The position numbers were made by a program, and so were the translations under genes. The notes beneath the pieces are model-generated. The model ran no database searches and was not told the DNA's origin. It saw only the letters and a program-made list of their open reading frames with translations. From Pithys albifrons albifrons (lineage: Eukaryota; Chordata; Aves; Passeriformes; Thamnophilidae), in NCBI RefSeq assembly GCF_047495875.1, contig NC_092458.1, positions 732,001 through 796,000 of the forward strand: 64,000 bases of DNA, read 5' to 3'. Position 1 is the first letter of the stretch. The number at the start of each line of letters is the position of its first letter. Of the stretch, positions 12,540 through 25,890 are shown in pieces.

Positions 12540-13061
12540 GACCAAAAATTTTCTGAGGAAGATGACATTGCATTCATCTTCACCCTCTGCTCTTGCTCCT
12601 CGTGTGCCAAGGGTTTTGGGAGAATTGCTGGGGAGATTAAAAGGTTGGGAAGATCAGAGCTCCTTTCACTCAGCCCCTGACCCCTCAGGCTGGAGCACCA
12701 GCTCTACCCAGCCCAGCCCAGCCCAGCCCAGCTCAGCCCAGCTCAGCCCGGATCAGTCCAGTCCAGCCCAGCCCCTCTCCACTCACTCAGCAAAGGCTGC
12801 TTGTCCCGGGCCGTGCAGTGCTGATGCTCAGGGCCGGGATTTCTGTCCCAGGCTGTGGCAGTCCCTGTGGTGTCCCCAGCCCGAGGAACATCCCCTGTGC
12901 CCTCACATGCCTGGCAGGTGTGGCAGCCCTGGTGGGCGTGGCTGCCATTCCACAGGCACCAGGTGGGGCAGGAGCTGGGAGGAAATAAATGCCCCAGACC
13001 TGCTGGGTTTTTTGGAAGTGCACCAAAGTGGCCACATCTCATAGGGCTGAATTTCAAGGAA
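12540..13061. other. GC-rich block with AGCCC repeats
   Basis: An abrupt change from AT-rich to GC-rich DNA. Overlapping open frames on both strands (12538-13044 plus, 12743-13057 minus) follow from the base composition and have low-complexity translations rich in Pro, Ser and Gln. The origin is not clear. It abuts a CR1 fragment on its right. Confidence 0.45.
12707..12774. repeat. AGCCC/AGCTC pentamer array
   Basis: About 13 imperfect 5-bp units of the CAGCC type with CAGCT and CAGTC variants. The low-complexity SSAQ-type translations on the plus strand come from this array. Confidence 0.85.
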
Positions 13062-13640
13062 TCTCAGAATCATTGGGGTTGGAAGGGACCTCTGGAGACC
13101 ATCTGATCCAACCAGGGCAGGGTCACCTGGAGCAGAGGATACAGGAACACATCTAGATGGGTTTGGAATGTCTCCAGAGATGGAGACTCCATGACCTTCC
13201 TGGTCAGCTCTTCAGTGCTCCACCACCCTCAATGCAAAGAAGTTCTTCCCATGTTGAGGTGTTTTAGTTCATGGCCATTGCTTGTTGTCCTGTTGCTGGG
13301 CACCACTGAAAAGAGTCCGGAAACATCCTCTGAAACCCACCCTTGAGATATTTACATGCATTAATGAGATGCCTTCTCAGTTTTTTCTCTAGACTAAACA
13401 GGCCTGAGCTCGTGCAGTCTCTTCAGACCCCTCATCATCCTTGTGGCCTCTGCTGGCCTCTCTCCAGCAACTCCTTGTCTCTCTCACACTGAGAAACCCA
13501 GAACTGGACACAGCACTTCAGATGTGGCCTCAGCAGGGCCAAGTAGAGAGGGAGGATCACTTCCCTCGACCTGCTGGACACACTCCCAATGTACCCTAGC
13601 ATGGTATTTAGCAGTAAAGACACACCTGAGCCAGTGCCTG
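13062..13640 (-). mobile_element. CR1 LINE 3' fragment (old)
   Basis: Read on the minus strand this is the 3' end of a CR1 non-LTR retrotransposon. The plus strand starts with TCAGAATCATTGGGGTTGG and GAAGGGACCTCTGGAGA, the reverse complement of the usual CR1 tail region, and runs into RT C-terminal coding sequence near 13500-13560. It is 5'-truncated and carries many substitutions and indels, so no reading frame survives. The left (3') boundary is clear; the right boundary is approximate. Confidence 0.85.
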
Positions 13641-16600
13641 CCATGGGGCTTGGGCTCGGGGCTGTCCAGTATGGCCCCTCCTGTTTGCCCTGGGTCTTCC
13701 TGCTGTGGGTCCCACTCCAGCAGCAGCCCAGGAGAGCGAAGGGAGATGCAGACATGGGTGCTCATCCTGCCCTGGGTATAGTAAAGGTGGATTACGTTGA
13801 AATAAAAATGGCCTGATTTTCCTTCTGTGCATGAATGTTAATCACAGACATGGGCTACGTAGAACCAGAGCAGGCACCAACACAACTGAGTGCTGGTGGG
13901 AGTTCAGTGTCTGCAGTACCAGTGACCACACTAATAATTCATGGCCCACATTTGCTGAGTGGTGGAAGATGTGTTCCTGTTCTGATCCTTCCTGTGCTGT
14001 AATTTAAGTGGTTAAATGAAGCTGACAAGAACCCAGCACTTAGGCTTGGATGGTTTGGGCCACGGTGTGCTTTGCTTTAAAGCAGCAGAAGTGAGGAGGA
14101 GAAACTGCACACACAGCATGCACTCAGAACCTCAGACATCAGTTCTGATTAACCCAAAACTTTTTGCCATGCACTACTTCATCCCTTGAAAGTGCATGGG
14201 GACTCAAAATATTTATGTTTTAAAAGTCAAATAGGAAGAGCTGCAAGCATGGATGGCACAAACCAGAACTACAAAGCACAGAAAGGGCAAAAAGCTTATT
14301 TTTAATGGGTCAAGAAACCCAGAGGGAGCAAGGAGAGAGAAACCCCTTTGTTTCTCTCTCTGGGTAAGGATGCTAAGGGGTCTTTTTGTCCCTCTTAAAG
14401 ATTCCAGTTATAGCTCTCCATCTGTAGATCACTGAAGAATGTTTGGGAATTTGGCAATGCAAGCAGTAAGGGTGAAATCCAAGCATCTGAAGGGAGTTTT
14501 TTTGGGAGCACTACTTGAATCTGTTTAATGATTGTACTCAGCTGAAACACACACAGAGAAAAAAGAAAAAAATTAAAAGGGAAGATTATCTGATCAAAGA
14601 ATTAATATCCCACTGCTTTTTTTTTTTGATAGAGAATGGAGAACACTCCTACATACTTCACTGGTCATTTGATACTAATTCCTTAATGATGGAATTGATT
14701 TTTAAAGATTTCTATCTCTGCTGCTTGCTCCAGCCCCCACTCTCAAAGTTACCACTCCATAAAAGAATTAGCATCAGAGAACACTGGCCTCTTTTCCCTT
14801 GATTTGATGTAGATACGTCCATAAAGAATTTTCATCAATTTAACTAAATCTTTAAAAAATTGTTTCTAACTGTGGCTTGACTTGTGTGTAAAGGACTCAA
14901 GTTCAGCATTAAAAGAATCCTGAACTCTGAAATACTTTGGCTGGGCTCTCTTCCTCTGCTGCAGATCATTATATCCAAATGCTTACTATTGCCACCATTG
15001 TGATAGCTTATTATGAAACAACATTAGATAATGGACTCTGCTCCTTCCTTTCCTCAGCTTTGGCTGTTTTCATAAGATCTTTCTGTTGTTCACTTTATAA
15101 TCATCCCCAAAGTGAAAACTGTTGTAACAGGACAGGTGTACTTCATTGTGATGACAGAATCCTTTACAGTTGGTATGGATTACGTGTTGTCATTCTCTCT
15201 GATCAGTAAATCATATGACCACACTGGAAGTGCTTTTAGTTCTGCAGAAATTCATGCTATTTTACAGTCAATAAGCTGCACAATTCACACTGCATTCACC
15301 CTGGCAATATCAGATGATGAATAAAAAAGCTTCACAGCAAACTTCTCACTATTGTATTATAGTAATCAGAGTGAAGAGTATAACCTGATAAAAATCCCCA
15401 CCACACCTCAACATCTGAATGACTTCCAACTTTTCTAGGCCAGACTTTCCTCATCTGAAACTCCTTTGACTGTCTGCTGGTCTGACTATCCTCCCAGGTT
15501 TCTGGAAGGAAACTGGAACAGCATCATTAGTTTTCTCTATTTAATAAATGAGGCTAATTTGTTTAAAATTAAATACCCCCTGGCTTGTTCAGATCTATCC
15601 TGGGGCCACAGCCAGTGTAAAACAAGATGCAGAATCAGCAAGCCATCTCCAGTCTGCTTTCCCTGGCAGCACAGAGGAAAGCTCTATTAGAAACATGTGT
15701 TAGTAAACAGAAGGACCTAAGACACTGTCAATGTTCTAAACACAGGGCAAAGATGCTTGTAGAGCATCTGAGTCATCTATTAGATCACAAATAGTTCTCA
15801 TTCACCCAGGAATCTCTACAAAAAGGCAAATCTCTTCAGAAAATATTCAAAATGTTAGAAAAAGGAGCAGGTAAAATTACCTGAAGGGTGATTAATTTGA
15901 TGGTAATTTGCCAACACAAAATGAGAGTGATACTTGAAATAATTGAAATAATTAGAAAAAAACTGCTACTCATATTGTGTTTCCTTGCTGGAATCTGAAT
16001 CCAGAGGAACTGTGATTTGAACAGTGAATGCTGACCTATTTGTTCTATTTCAGGAGGAATAAATATTTTCAGAATATACTAGAAGGAAATAGGGCCACTT
16101 AGTGGTGTAACTAATAGTGTGTGTTTTTATATCAGCTTTTAGGAATCAGAAGCAGACAAAATCCAAATAATGATGACTAATAAGATCTATTCCTTTGCAT
16201 TTATCTTGCAAATTGCTCTGTTTAATGGAAAAAGAGAATGTTCAAAATGACAGATTAGGGCTCTAATTCTCTCTAAAGATCTCTTCACTCAACAAAGAAT
16301 TCTGTGAGAAGCAGAACTAATGAAGTTTTTATTGGGTCTTTTTGCTCAATGAAACCATCAGTTTTCATAAAATGTGTAAGAATTGCCAATCTCTGAGACA
16401 TCCCTCCACCTTGGAATGGGATTAAAGGACTGTGGCCAAAATGGTCAAAAAAAGTGCATGTCAGAGACATTGCCAAAGCAATCACAAATGTCTTCCCTTC
16501 TTCAGCCTTTTTAGAGTGACTCTAGGAATTGGTAAACAAAAACCCTGTGTCATAAGTACATATAGTCACGATTATTTGATCATACAGCTTAGATCTCCTG

Positions 16601-18040
16601 GAGCCACACACTGAGCTATTCTGTGTATCTGGGGACCAGAATCACTTGGTTTAGCTAAACAGCCTGACTAGGAGGGCAGTCATAGTACAGTTGCAACACG
16701 ACAATGCTGGTCTGGGGATCAAGGCTGGTACCAGCACACAGGGCTGAGCTGAATGTTTAGATCTTATGAGCTCATGGCAGTAAGATTGAAGGTTTCAGCA
16801 CCAATGTACAAATGTGCCCTTTTGTTTCCTGCAGTCTGGAACACTGGAAATGCTTTCAGTGTCTGGCAGAGTTTTTAGTCACAATTTGTGAAAACATCTT
16901 TGTTCATGAAAAATTTAGTAACTCTAAAAGCATCCATATCCACTCATGGGTTTCATCTATTAGACAAATATAAAAATTTGCAGAGTAAAATGAAAAATCA
17001 TTGAGAAATATGATGAAGATGTAAGTTTCTGAGCTGGGCAGATCATCTCTGATCAAAATCGAACATAAATAAGGAGTAACTACAAATATATACAGAAAAT
17101 AGGAAATTCAGATAAAGGATAGTTCTGAAAGTTGTTCATAGAAATAAAAAATATAAATATAATAAAGAATAAATAAATATAAATCATATAAACCAGGGTG
17201 TCTTTAAGAACAGTCTGTAGCTTTTGAAGACTCCTATAAAATCATGCTGAAACCAGAGCAATAGAATTTCCAGGCTGGTATCAAGATGTCAACAGTTATT
17301 GGCATCGATGAATCAATATTAAATTTCCACTATACACAAGTAAGATGTGATTTTCTAAAATTACTAATGGTGAGATTTATCTCAGCACAGTTCACTGATA
17401 AAAAATCAATTTCTAACCTAAACCTCCACTATGGTTAGGAGTGAGATAAGTACCTCCAGATGATGAACATTCCCCACCCCTTGCATGGGTATTTAACATG
17501 GAATTCCATATGTCACATTGGCTTTATGCAGGTCTCCTGCTATATTGCTGCTTAGACAACTTCAAGAATCTTTTTTCAGGCAGTTATGATAAGAGTATTA
17601 AAAAGCATGTTCATATATTTGTAATTTATTACCTTTTGCCTGAAGGATGATAATTACTTGCCTAATCATTTTTGGTAATTTTTTTATTATACATGTATCT
17701 TCTACAGATAGGAAAGAGAGAAATGTCTTTATCTCAGATAATTTAGGAATTTAGTGGGCTTTAACCCTTGTAGGGAGTTGCATTTTATTCATTGAAGTTG
17801 ATTTTTTCCTACATTAGTTTAATATGGCAAAAAGATCAAAATCCTGAGCTAACCAAACAATACTTAAGAAGTGCACCTGGAAGAAATTAATTTACAAAAA
17901 TCATTCACTTCACAGAACTTAGTCAATAAAGATTGTTTCTGCTAAGAAGCAAATTCAGTAGAGAATTACTGAAGTCAAGAACAACCTAGATTCATACTAA
18001 GCAATGAAAAATGGAGGTGTCTTAGTAGGATTTAGAACAA
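13641..18040. other. Single-copy DNA, no gene seen
   Basis: The first 150 bp continue the GC-rich composition of the CR1 piece. The rest is AT-rich. The open frames at 14515-14802, 14937-15209 and 15112-15324 (70-95 codons) are unrecognised and lack paired splice sites. I see no RNA gene or repeat. Confidence 0.55.
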
Positions 18041-18500
18041 TCAGAAGGGAGGTTAGAGGTCAGCAACAGCTGAGGGGGAGGTGAGTGCTCTGTGGTGTCG
18101 TAGGGATGCCCTGAGGTTCACTGAGAGGCCTTGGGGTGCCCTGAGGGTCACAAAGGGAGATGATACAGAGTGGGACAAGCAAAAGCCAGGCGGGTTGGTC
18201 ATGGTGTGCTGCTTTCCTGCTGGTTCCCACTGCTCCCTCAGCTGCCTCAGCTGCAGTGTCGTGTCCACCCGTGAGGGGCCAATAACACAGTCTGGCGTTA
18301 CCCTGGGACAGGTTTTGGGCTGTTACAGAGGGCAGAGGGGTTTGGATGAAGGCGTGAAAGGGTCAACAAGATATTGTGGTGGAGCTACAGAGGGAAAACC
18401 TGAAGTCTGTCAAGGGGACGGAGAGTTTCACAGAGGTAAAACTGAGGGAACTTCTAAAGGGCAACCAGGGAATCCTTTGACGTAACAGCTCAGGTAAAGT
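18041..18500. other. GC-rich segment with a 134-codon open frame
   Basis: A G-rich island in AT-rich DNA. A plus-strand frame at 18081-18485 runs 134 codons and is rich in Gly, Arg, Thr and Gln. It has no signal peptide, domain or known family signature that I recognise, and a minus-strand frame overlaps it. It could be an old retroelement piece, a non-coding RNA exon or chance. Confidence 0.3.
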
Positions 18501-20341
18501 GTGAGGAACAGAGTGAGGATATTGGTGGGAAAAAATTGGTGACATAATTAAAGTATCAAAAAGAATGAGGATTTTAGAAGGCTGTGCTGAATAAGTATTC
18601 TGTGTAATACTAAGAGAGGAAACTTGTTGTATTGTTAGCAGTTTTGCTTATAATTATACAGCATACTATAATATCTTAAAGGGTGTCTGCCCAGACACCT
18701 CACTATCTGTGTGACATGGCATCACTAAATTATTTGACTAAATTGGTTAATGTGATAACAGAAAGGATTCTAATAATACCTTTCAGTCATATTTAGGAAG
18801 AATCCTGAGATGGAAAACTTTATGTGTGAGCCAGAACAGGATTGTACTCATACCAGTAATTAAAATATCTCTTGAGTTCTTCTGGTCTTCTGATGCTCTG
18901 ATATTGAAATGCCAGCCATGTGAAAGGCTCGTACCACTTTGTAACAGACTTGAAAGAGCTGAACATTTTTAATGCTCAAAAAATAGTAGACTTTCCCTGA
19001 AGAATCCATTAGGTATCTTTCTTCTGTATGTTTTCCCCCCTGGTGTTTCAGTTCTTTCTAATCATCAAGTCTGTAAAAGTTAATATTGTTTATTAGATGA
19101 ATTTATGTCAGATAAATGGTGATGCTTTTATAAAGCAAAGCCATCCAAATGTAACCTGTAGCATGGGGTGTGTAATATTTTCCATAACATAATTTCTGTC
19201 AACCTAGAGCTTGACTGAGACCTTTAGTTTTTATGTTTATGAAAGCTACTTAAATGATAGCTTCTCTAGTCCTCATGTTCTAATCTGATAGAAGATGTAT
19301 CTTACTTTTAGGGCAGGTGCAGATGATTTTAAGATCAATTTTACAAAAGATATGAGGTAGACCTTAATTTTCATCTCTGGACTCATGTGAGTAATTCCAG
19401 ATATGCTACATTTATGCAGTAGCTGTGTAAGACACAGTCTCCCAGAGAATGCTGAGTGGTGCACACTAGAAATGCCATAAGGAGGGAACTGGAATAAAAA
19501 GGGTAAAGATGAGTTTCTGACCAGTATCAAACCTATTAAACTGTGTTTGGCCACTAAAGAATTATCATAGAGAAAAGATGAAAATGAAATTAATAGGCAG
19601 TATGTATTTGTCTTTTTTGACAGAAATGTAGAAATTTCTTCTGTAATTTTGCTTTTACTATATGGCACAGAGAGGCTTTTTAGTTAAAAAAAAGTATTGT
19701 AATACATTTGAGTAACAGTTTTAAGGGAAACAGCTAAATCTTACCATATATACGTTCTTGATCATATGTGGTAAGCCTCTCTGCTGGCATACCTGCAGCA
19801 CTGAAAGTTGCTGCAAATAATTCCAGTTTTCAGTATGATGAATCCTCTCTTACAAGCTTCAGAATCCTCTATTCCAAGCATGTATTATAAGTAAAGAAGA
19901 ATCAGATTGATTGTAAAGATTCTGACTCTCAACATAAATGCACTCTAGAAACGGTAACCATGGCTTATTTTCAGTATATAAAATAAATTGCATTTTGGGG
20001 ACAGATCTTTTCAACCAAATAACACCCTCTAATTGCATTTGTTTGAGATAGACTCAAAGCAGGACATGGACCTGGATACTGGGCCTGCAGTGATGGTCAG
20101 AGTCTGAATCAAGTGAATGGTCTTCAGCTTAGATTTGCACATAAAGCTTTGCCCATAGGACTGTGTTTTTATGCTTTTAATATCTATTTTTGTATGTATT
20201 TATAAAGCATTGTGTTAAATGACTAAAGCATATTTCTTGCAAGGAAATCTGAAACTAATAAAGGTTGTAATTGAAAGTAACTGAAAAGAGAATGTTGAGT
20301 AAGAAAATAGCTTATGTGAGTGGATGTCTCAGTACTGTCAA
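18501..20341. other. AT-rich single-copy DNA, no gene seen
   Basis: The largest frame is 131 codons on the minus strand (19273-19668), with no recognisable family. No repeat or RNA gene is recognised. Confidence 0.55.
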
Positions 20342-20806
20342 GAATCATAGAATCAATTGGGTTGGAAAAGACCTCCAAGATCAGCAAGTCCAACCCTTGG
20401 TCCAACTCCAGTCCCTTTACCAGATCATGGCACTCAGTGCCACGGCCAAGCTCAGCTGAAAAACCTCCAGGGATGGTGAATCCACCCCCTCTCTGGGCAG
20501 CCCATTCCAATCCCTGAGCACTCTCTCTGCAAAGAATTTCTTCCTGATCTCCAACTTCAATTTCCCCTGGCAGAGCTTGAGCCCATCGTGCCCCCTTGTC
20601 CTATTGCTGAGTGCCTGGGAGAAGAGACCAACCCCCACCTGGCCAGAACTTCCCTTCAGGCAGTTCCAGACAGTGCTGAGGTCACCTCTGAGCCTCCTCT
20701 TCTCCAGGCTGAACACCCCCAGCTCCCTCAGCCTCTCCCCACAGCACTTGTGCTCCAGTCCCTTCTCCAGCCTCGTTGCTCTTCTCTGGACCTGCTCCAG
20801 CACCTG
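20342..20806 (-). mobile_element. CR1 LINE 3' fragment (relatively young)
   Basis: The plus strand begins GAATCATAGAATCAATTGGG and continues GTTGGAAAAGACCTCCAAGA, the reverse complement of a CR1 3' terminus. It then covers the RT C-terminal coding region up to CCTGCTCCAGCACCTG. It is nearly collinear with 25891-26360 with few differences, so both belong to one subfamily. The minus-strand frame 20417-20803 (128 codons) still reads through the CR1 ORF2 C-terminus, with [17 protein letters not shown] at its start. It is severely 5'-truncated, as is usual for CR1. Confidence 0.93.
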
Positions 20807-23800
20807 TCCCTGTCACAGATATGAGCTGAGGGCATTGTTCCTAGGTAGAAAATCCAGTGTGGATTCTGGGTTGACTTTTACTATTACTGCTGAATTACTG
20901 ATGAACTTTTTGCTCAGTTTGGTTCCCCAATAACAATGTGACACTGGATAGTTTATTTATACAGTCAATTTGTTTTTTAACATGTTTAATACATTAAAAT
21001 ACAATACATTTATGCAATAAAATATTGGTCTGATAAGTTGTTGAGACAGGCCAAGTCATCAGCCCCAAATCAGCTCCTTTTTTGCTGCACACTAATTTAC
21101 ATGGATACAATCACTCTTGCACAGAGAATTCCATTGCTAATTAGAGCAATCTGCACAGTTTATTTGTTTATGGCTGCATCTTGTATTTCAGTTGCCATCT
21201 TTTGCTACTTTGTGCTAATTTAGAGCTGTGTCTTTGTTTATTGTGACCTGCATGTTTTTAGCAAACTGTACTAACTCAAGCTGCATGACTGCTAGCAATG
21301 CTTGAGACATCACTAGGCTTGCATTCCAAAATAGCCTTAAAGGAGGATGTGAAATGACTCGCCCTAATACAGTGTCAATAGTAGAATTACTTCTTCAGTA
21401 TGGAAGATACACCCTTACGATGTCCACACCCCAGGAAGAGCAAGCTTTGATCTTACCTTTAAATCAACCAGCTGCTTCTAGTCATTGCAAAAACATTGTT
21501 TATCTTCACAAAAGTTTATTTGTACTAGTCATCTATAATGTTTGCAATTGGGGGAAGTACGTGCTGAAAACAGCTAAATAGAGATGGAATGTAACAAATC
21601 TGGTCTAACACATGTGATGGTCTTCTGAACTTCAAAGAGGAGCTAACAGAGTCTTAACTTTATCCTACACAGTTTTCTTTTGCATCTGTATTTTTTATGG
21701 TAGTTTTACATTAAAAAAATCATTATTTTATGAATTTTTATACTAGAATGACTGGTGGATATTTCCAAGATTTAGGACTTATTAATTGCAAGGTGCACAC
21801 CACTAAGTAGAATGCAAACCCCTTGCTTTTGACCAGAGGTATCAAACACTGGAGAAGTGCATCTCAAAGCTGAGAATCCCCAGGGCTACTGTGTCCATAG
21901 TAGAAAATAGTGGACTTCTGATTAGAGGAAAGGAATATACAGACCTGAACCAACACAGGCCAAAACAATTATGAGGTAAACCATAGGGGAATAAGATTGG
22001 GAAAAAAATCTCAAGTGACAAACATACACCAAACTTTTTTGTATTGCTGTCAGGCAGTAAAAAATATTTCTTGTAACCATAATAGAAACTACTGCCTTGC
22101 TATACATACCTTAACATTCAATGTAGTCTTTAGTACACACACATATGCATTAGTACATGCACGTATGCAATATGTGTTTATTTACCTTTTTTTTTCTTCA
22201 AATTACATTGTAGGTGTGACTGTAGCAGACTGTAAGGATTTCTAGAATAGCATTCATGCATTCTTTGAATAATTTATATCAAAATCACTCATTGTGCTCT
22301 TCCAAAAAGCTAATTATTATTCTGAAATGTTTTCATGATTTTTCTTCTTCAACAGATATATTTAAGAAAGGGCACATATAGTCATTGCATTGAAAATCAC
22401 AGAGATTCCTCATGACAAATCCTTTTTGCTGGCTTGTACCAAAGGGAAAAGAAGAAAACAAACCAAAACCCAAACAGAAAAGTGTCTGCAGAGCAGATGT
22501 AGTAACAAGGGCTTTCCCCTTGCTAAACCAACGTGGGGTTTTAGTTATTTCCAAAATATATTTCTGTCTTTAAAGAGAGAAGGTCCTAGTTTGTTTTTTT
22601 CTCGTGGGAGTCAAAAGTAAAACAAGGCTAAGTGGTTGCTGAGAATGAAAGCAGGATGAAGCTTGGTTTTCATGTAAGATTAATCTTTAGATATTCCTCC
22701 AAAAGGAAATGCTAAAATCCTAAATAAATATCACCCATTAATACACATTTGTTTCACAGTCTCACTAAATGCTGTGAAACCTACTACACTTGTTAAAATT
22801 TTCTCTCAAAGTAGAGGAAAGTTTTCTACTGTTCTATGGAGTTCATGTTAACGTCTCGATGTGAAGTGTCCTTGGGCAGTAGCCCCCATGTTGTGGGAAA
22901 TAGGGAGGATGTTTGGCTCAGCTTTTGTTAGACCAGCCCAGCTCAGGAATCTGATCTCCTGTAAGAGAAGAGTCCAGAGTGTGGTGGTGGTGAGGTTGCT
23001 GCAATGGCTAAGGCTTGCACTGCAACTGCAAATCCTTCTCTCCTCTCAGCATCCCTCAGCCATTCTCCCTTTCTAGCAACAAGTCTCAGCACAGAGCTGG
23101 CACTTAAGCACGAGCTTTTTAATGTTCCTGCCTGTGGTGATGTCTCACAGAGCTGAGCGCTGCAGATGTGGGGTTTGGTTGTACCACATGGGAATTTTGC
23201 ATGTACTGTTGTCTTATTGTGGCTGCCCTAGGCATTCCCTTTATCAAAAGATTATAATTTCCATTGTGTTTGTCTTATGGAACACAGATTTGTATGCCAT
23301 TGCCAAGTTTCTGAATTTCTGTGTATTTTAAAGGCATAACATCAAAAAGATACATTACTTCTGAATGGGCCTTGATGAGAATGTGCAGTCAAAGTGTTCA
23401 GGCCAGGCATTCATTTTGGCAAAGCCTATTTTAATTATCTTTTTTTAATCTAATTTATCCTTTAACCAGGCCTTCAATGACAGGCAACATTGCTAGCCCA
23501 AGTTGTCATTGCAGTTCTTACAATATGTCTCTGATAGTTTAGTGTCTTTCCCATTGTGTTTCAAAACTGCTTCTGAGCAGGTTCTTTGAGGAACTGATGC
23601 CTTTGGAAGGTAATGACACTTGCACATGTGGTCCTCCTGGACTTCCAGGTTTTAAATCAGCCCCTGAGAGCTGAACATCTGTGGGAGCACATTGGGGTAC
23701 TCACATAAGGAAGGTAATGAAATAATGTCTTTGTTTTAGCAAATGTTAAAGGTGATTAAGAGGAAAACAATACTCAGGATTCCCAAAATTTAAAATAAGG

Positions 23801-25260
23801 CTTTAAAATCATTGAGGATTATAATTTTTTAAAAAGATCATAAGAATTGGATATACAATTGTAAATTATAGGATTTATTCAGTGTTAATGCAGTAATATG
23901 ATTCACATACATTTTTTTTTTAAAGATATAATTATGTCACATGCATGTTTACTTCTGAAATTAACATCTTTCTAATTGATAACTAGGACTGACTAAGAAC
24001 TGAGGACTGTTCTTAAAAATCATTTTGAGTTATCTACCCCACCAATTTTGATTGTGTAGTTAAGGTATTTTTCTGTGAAATCTACACACTATGTTCAAGC
24101 ATGGTGTTCTCCACCTTCAGTTTAGTTTCTTTTGAGTCTTCCTCTTCAGGGGAGAAAGAAAGTTTCAGAAGAACTACCCAGAGAAAATAATCCCCATGTA
24201 AACTGCATGCATATTTACAAATTTAAAATACCACCTACAGCTTGCTTTTTTCTTTTTTCTTGTTTTGATAGCATTTGGGCATATGCAGCTCTACTTCCAT
24301 TAATGCATACAAGCTTTTGGGGATGGTTTAACATATGTAGAACATTAAGGATTGGACAGTTTTATGCCTTTTTCCTTTGTCAAAAAGATAGTTCAATTAT
24401 TGTTGGCTTTCTCAGTAGGTGCCCTCCTGCAGTACTGCAGTCTGCTGGAAGTCATGCATTTTCCTATGCCCTTTCAAGGCTCAGAACAGCTTCACTTGCC
24501 TAATAAACTGACGTGTTGTTTTGAAACAATTCAGATGTAGCAATGCCTCAAGGACCTACAGCCCATGAGGAATTTTGTGGGGCATGGTATGTATGCAATT
24601 AAAAATTTGTGCAAGCAGAGCGTGGTAACCCAGTTAAAATTTATAACAAAAGCAATCTGTGACTGCTCACAGTGTAAGGCTTTTGGTGAACTTTGGGTTG
24701 CATTATCCTTCATGCAGCAGGTGTTTTAATATAGCTGTGCTGAGAAGGCAAGTGATGTTGCATCTGCACTAACCACAAATTAGTCACTGCTCTTGTAAAC
24801 CTGTACATCTGTATATTTCTGGATATCATAGAATGTAGGATTGAATTTGCATGTAAACAGATTAAATTTTATTACCTAATTAAAGTGTCTGTGATGTGCA
24901 CTGTGCTTGTTCTGAAGGTCTGTATAAGCTATAAACTAAAATATTGAGAAACACATCATTCTGTCGTGTCTGCCAGACCTCAAATGTGTATGTATGGAAT
25001 TTTGTCAATTAGTAGCCCATTTTCCAGAAAAAAAATATTCTAAAAATCAAAATCCCTAACAGAAATAATGAGAGGGGCTCATTATAGGGCTCACACGACA
25101 GGTCTAGTTATAAACCCCTACTGGTAGTGTGTGACAAAACACATTCAGATTGATATTAAAACATATCATTTTTGAAAGCAAATAGCAAATGAGCAACAGA
25201 ACAGTAGTTTCTTTACTGCCTGTGCCCTTGTTACTCGGTTTGAATGTTTGACATGCAGTT
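20807..25260. other. AT-rich single-copy DNA, no gene established
   Basis: About 4.5 kb. Open frames are short (up to 123 codons at 24132-24503) and unrecognised. A possible acceptor/donor pair bounds 24536-24585, but its signals are weak. I see no repeats beyond short A/T runs. Confidence 0.55.
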
Positions 25261-25885
25261 TGTCTTGGTTTGAGATAAGCAACTGCCAACCCCCCCAAGC
25301 ACAGAGAGAAAAGCCTCCCTCCTAACACCAGGGAAAGGGAGGAAAAGAGAGGGGAAAGAAAAAAAAACACTTCAAACTGCATTTATACTAAATCTACATA
25401 TATTTTTACAGAAAGAAAGAGACAATTAGAAGAGAGTACAAATATTCACTCACACAAGTCTACAACAACAAGTTCCCCACCTCAACTTCTTAACGAACAC
25501 ACAAATTCTACTGTCTTAACTACACCTTACTTAAGAAGAAGCTTATTCCCCAGGGAGACAAACCCAAGCAGAAAGGAGAGACCCAGAACAACACATTTTA
25601 CTTTCCTGAGATACCCTGTGAGCCAGTGGTGGGCCTGGTCCTCTCCATCCCCCCTGGGACAGCATCGTGCGTCCTCCCAAGAGGAGGCTGAGAAGCGACT
25701 GCCTTAACCACTCCCACACTGGTTCCTACTGCCCTGGAGATGATGTCATAGTGTGGTATGGAATACAAAGTTACTGGCTAGAAGAGGTCAGCTGTTAGCT
25801 CAGCCCAGCTCAAGTCAGCTGACAGCTTCAGCCTAGTCCAGACTTCAGAGCCCAAATCTAGGCCCACCAAGGTGAACCCATAACA
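25261..25885 (-). mobile_element. Solo LTR, family B
   Basis: A 625-bp LTR bounded by TGTCTTGGTTTGAGATAAGC and GAACCCATAACA. It is nearly identical, over its full length, to the reverse complement of 59864-60487. Flanks share AGTT (25257-25260 and 25886-25889), consistent with a 4-5 bp target duplication. Sense is placed on the minus strand by analogy with the TATA box of the related copy at 4497. It ends five bases before the 3' end of the CR1 element at 25891. No internal region is present. Confidence 0.9.
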
Positions 25886-25890
25886 AGTTA

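Noticed and set aside
24536..24585. Possible 50-nt exon ending before GTATGTATG
   Set aside because: The acceptor is poor in pyrimidines, the segment is short, and no neighbour fits.
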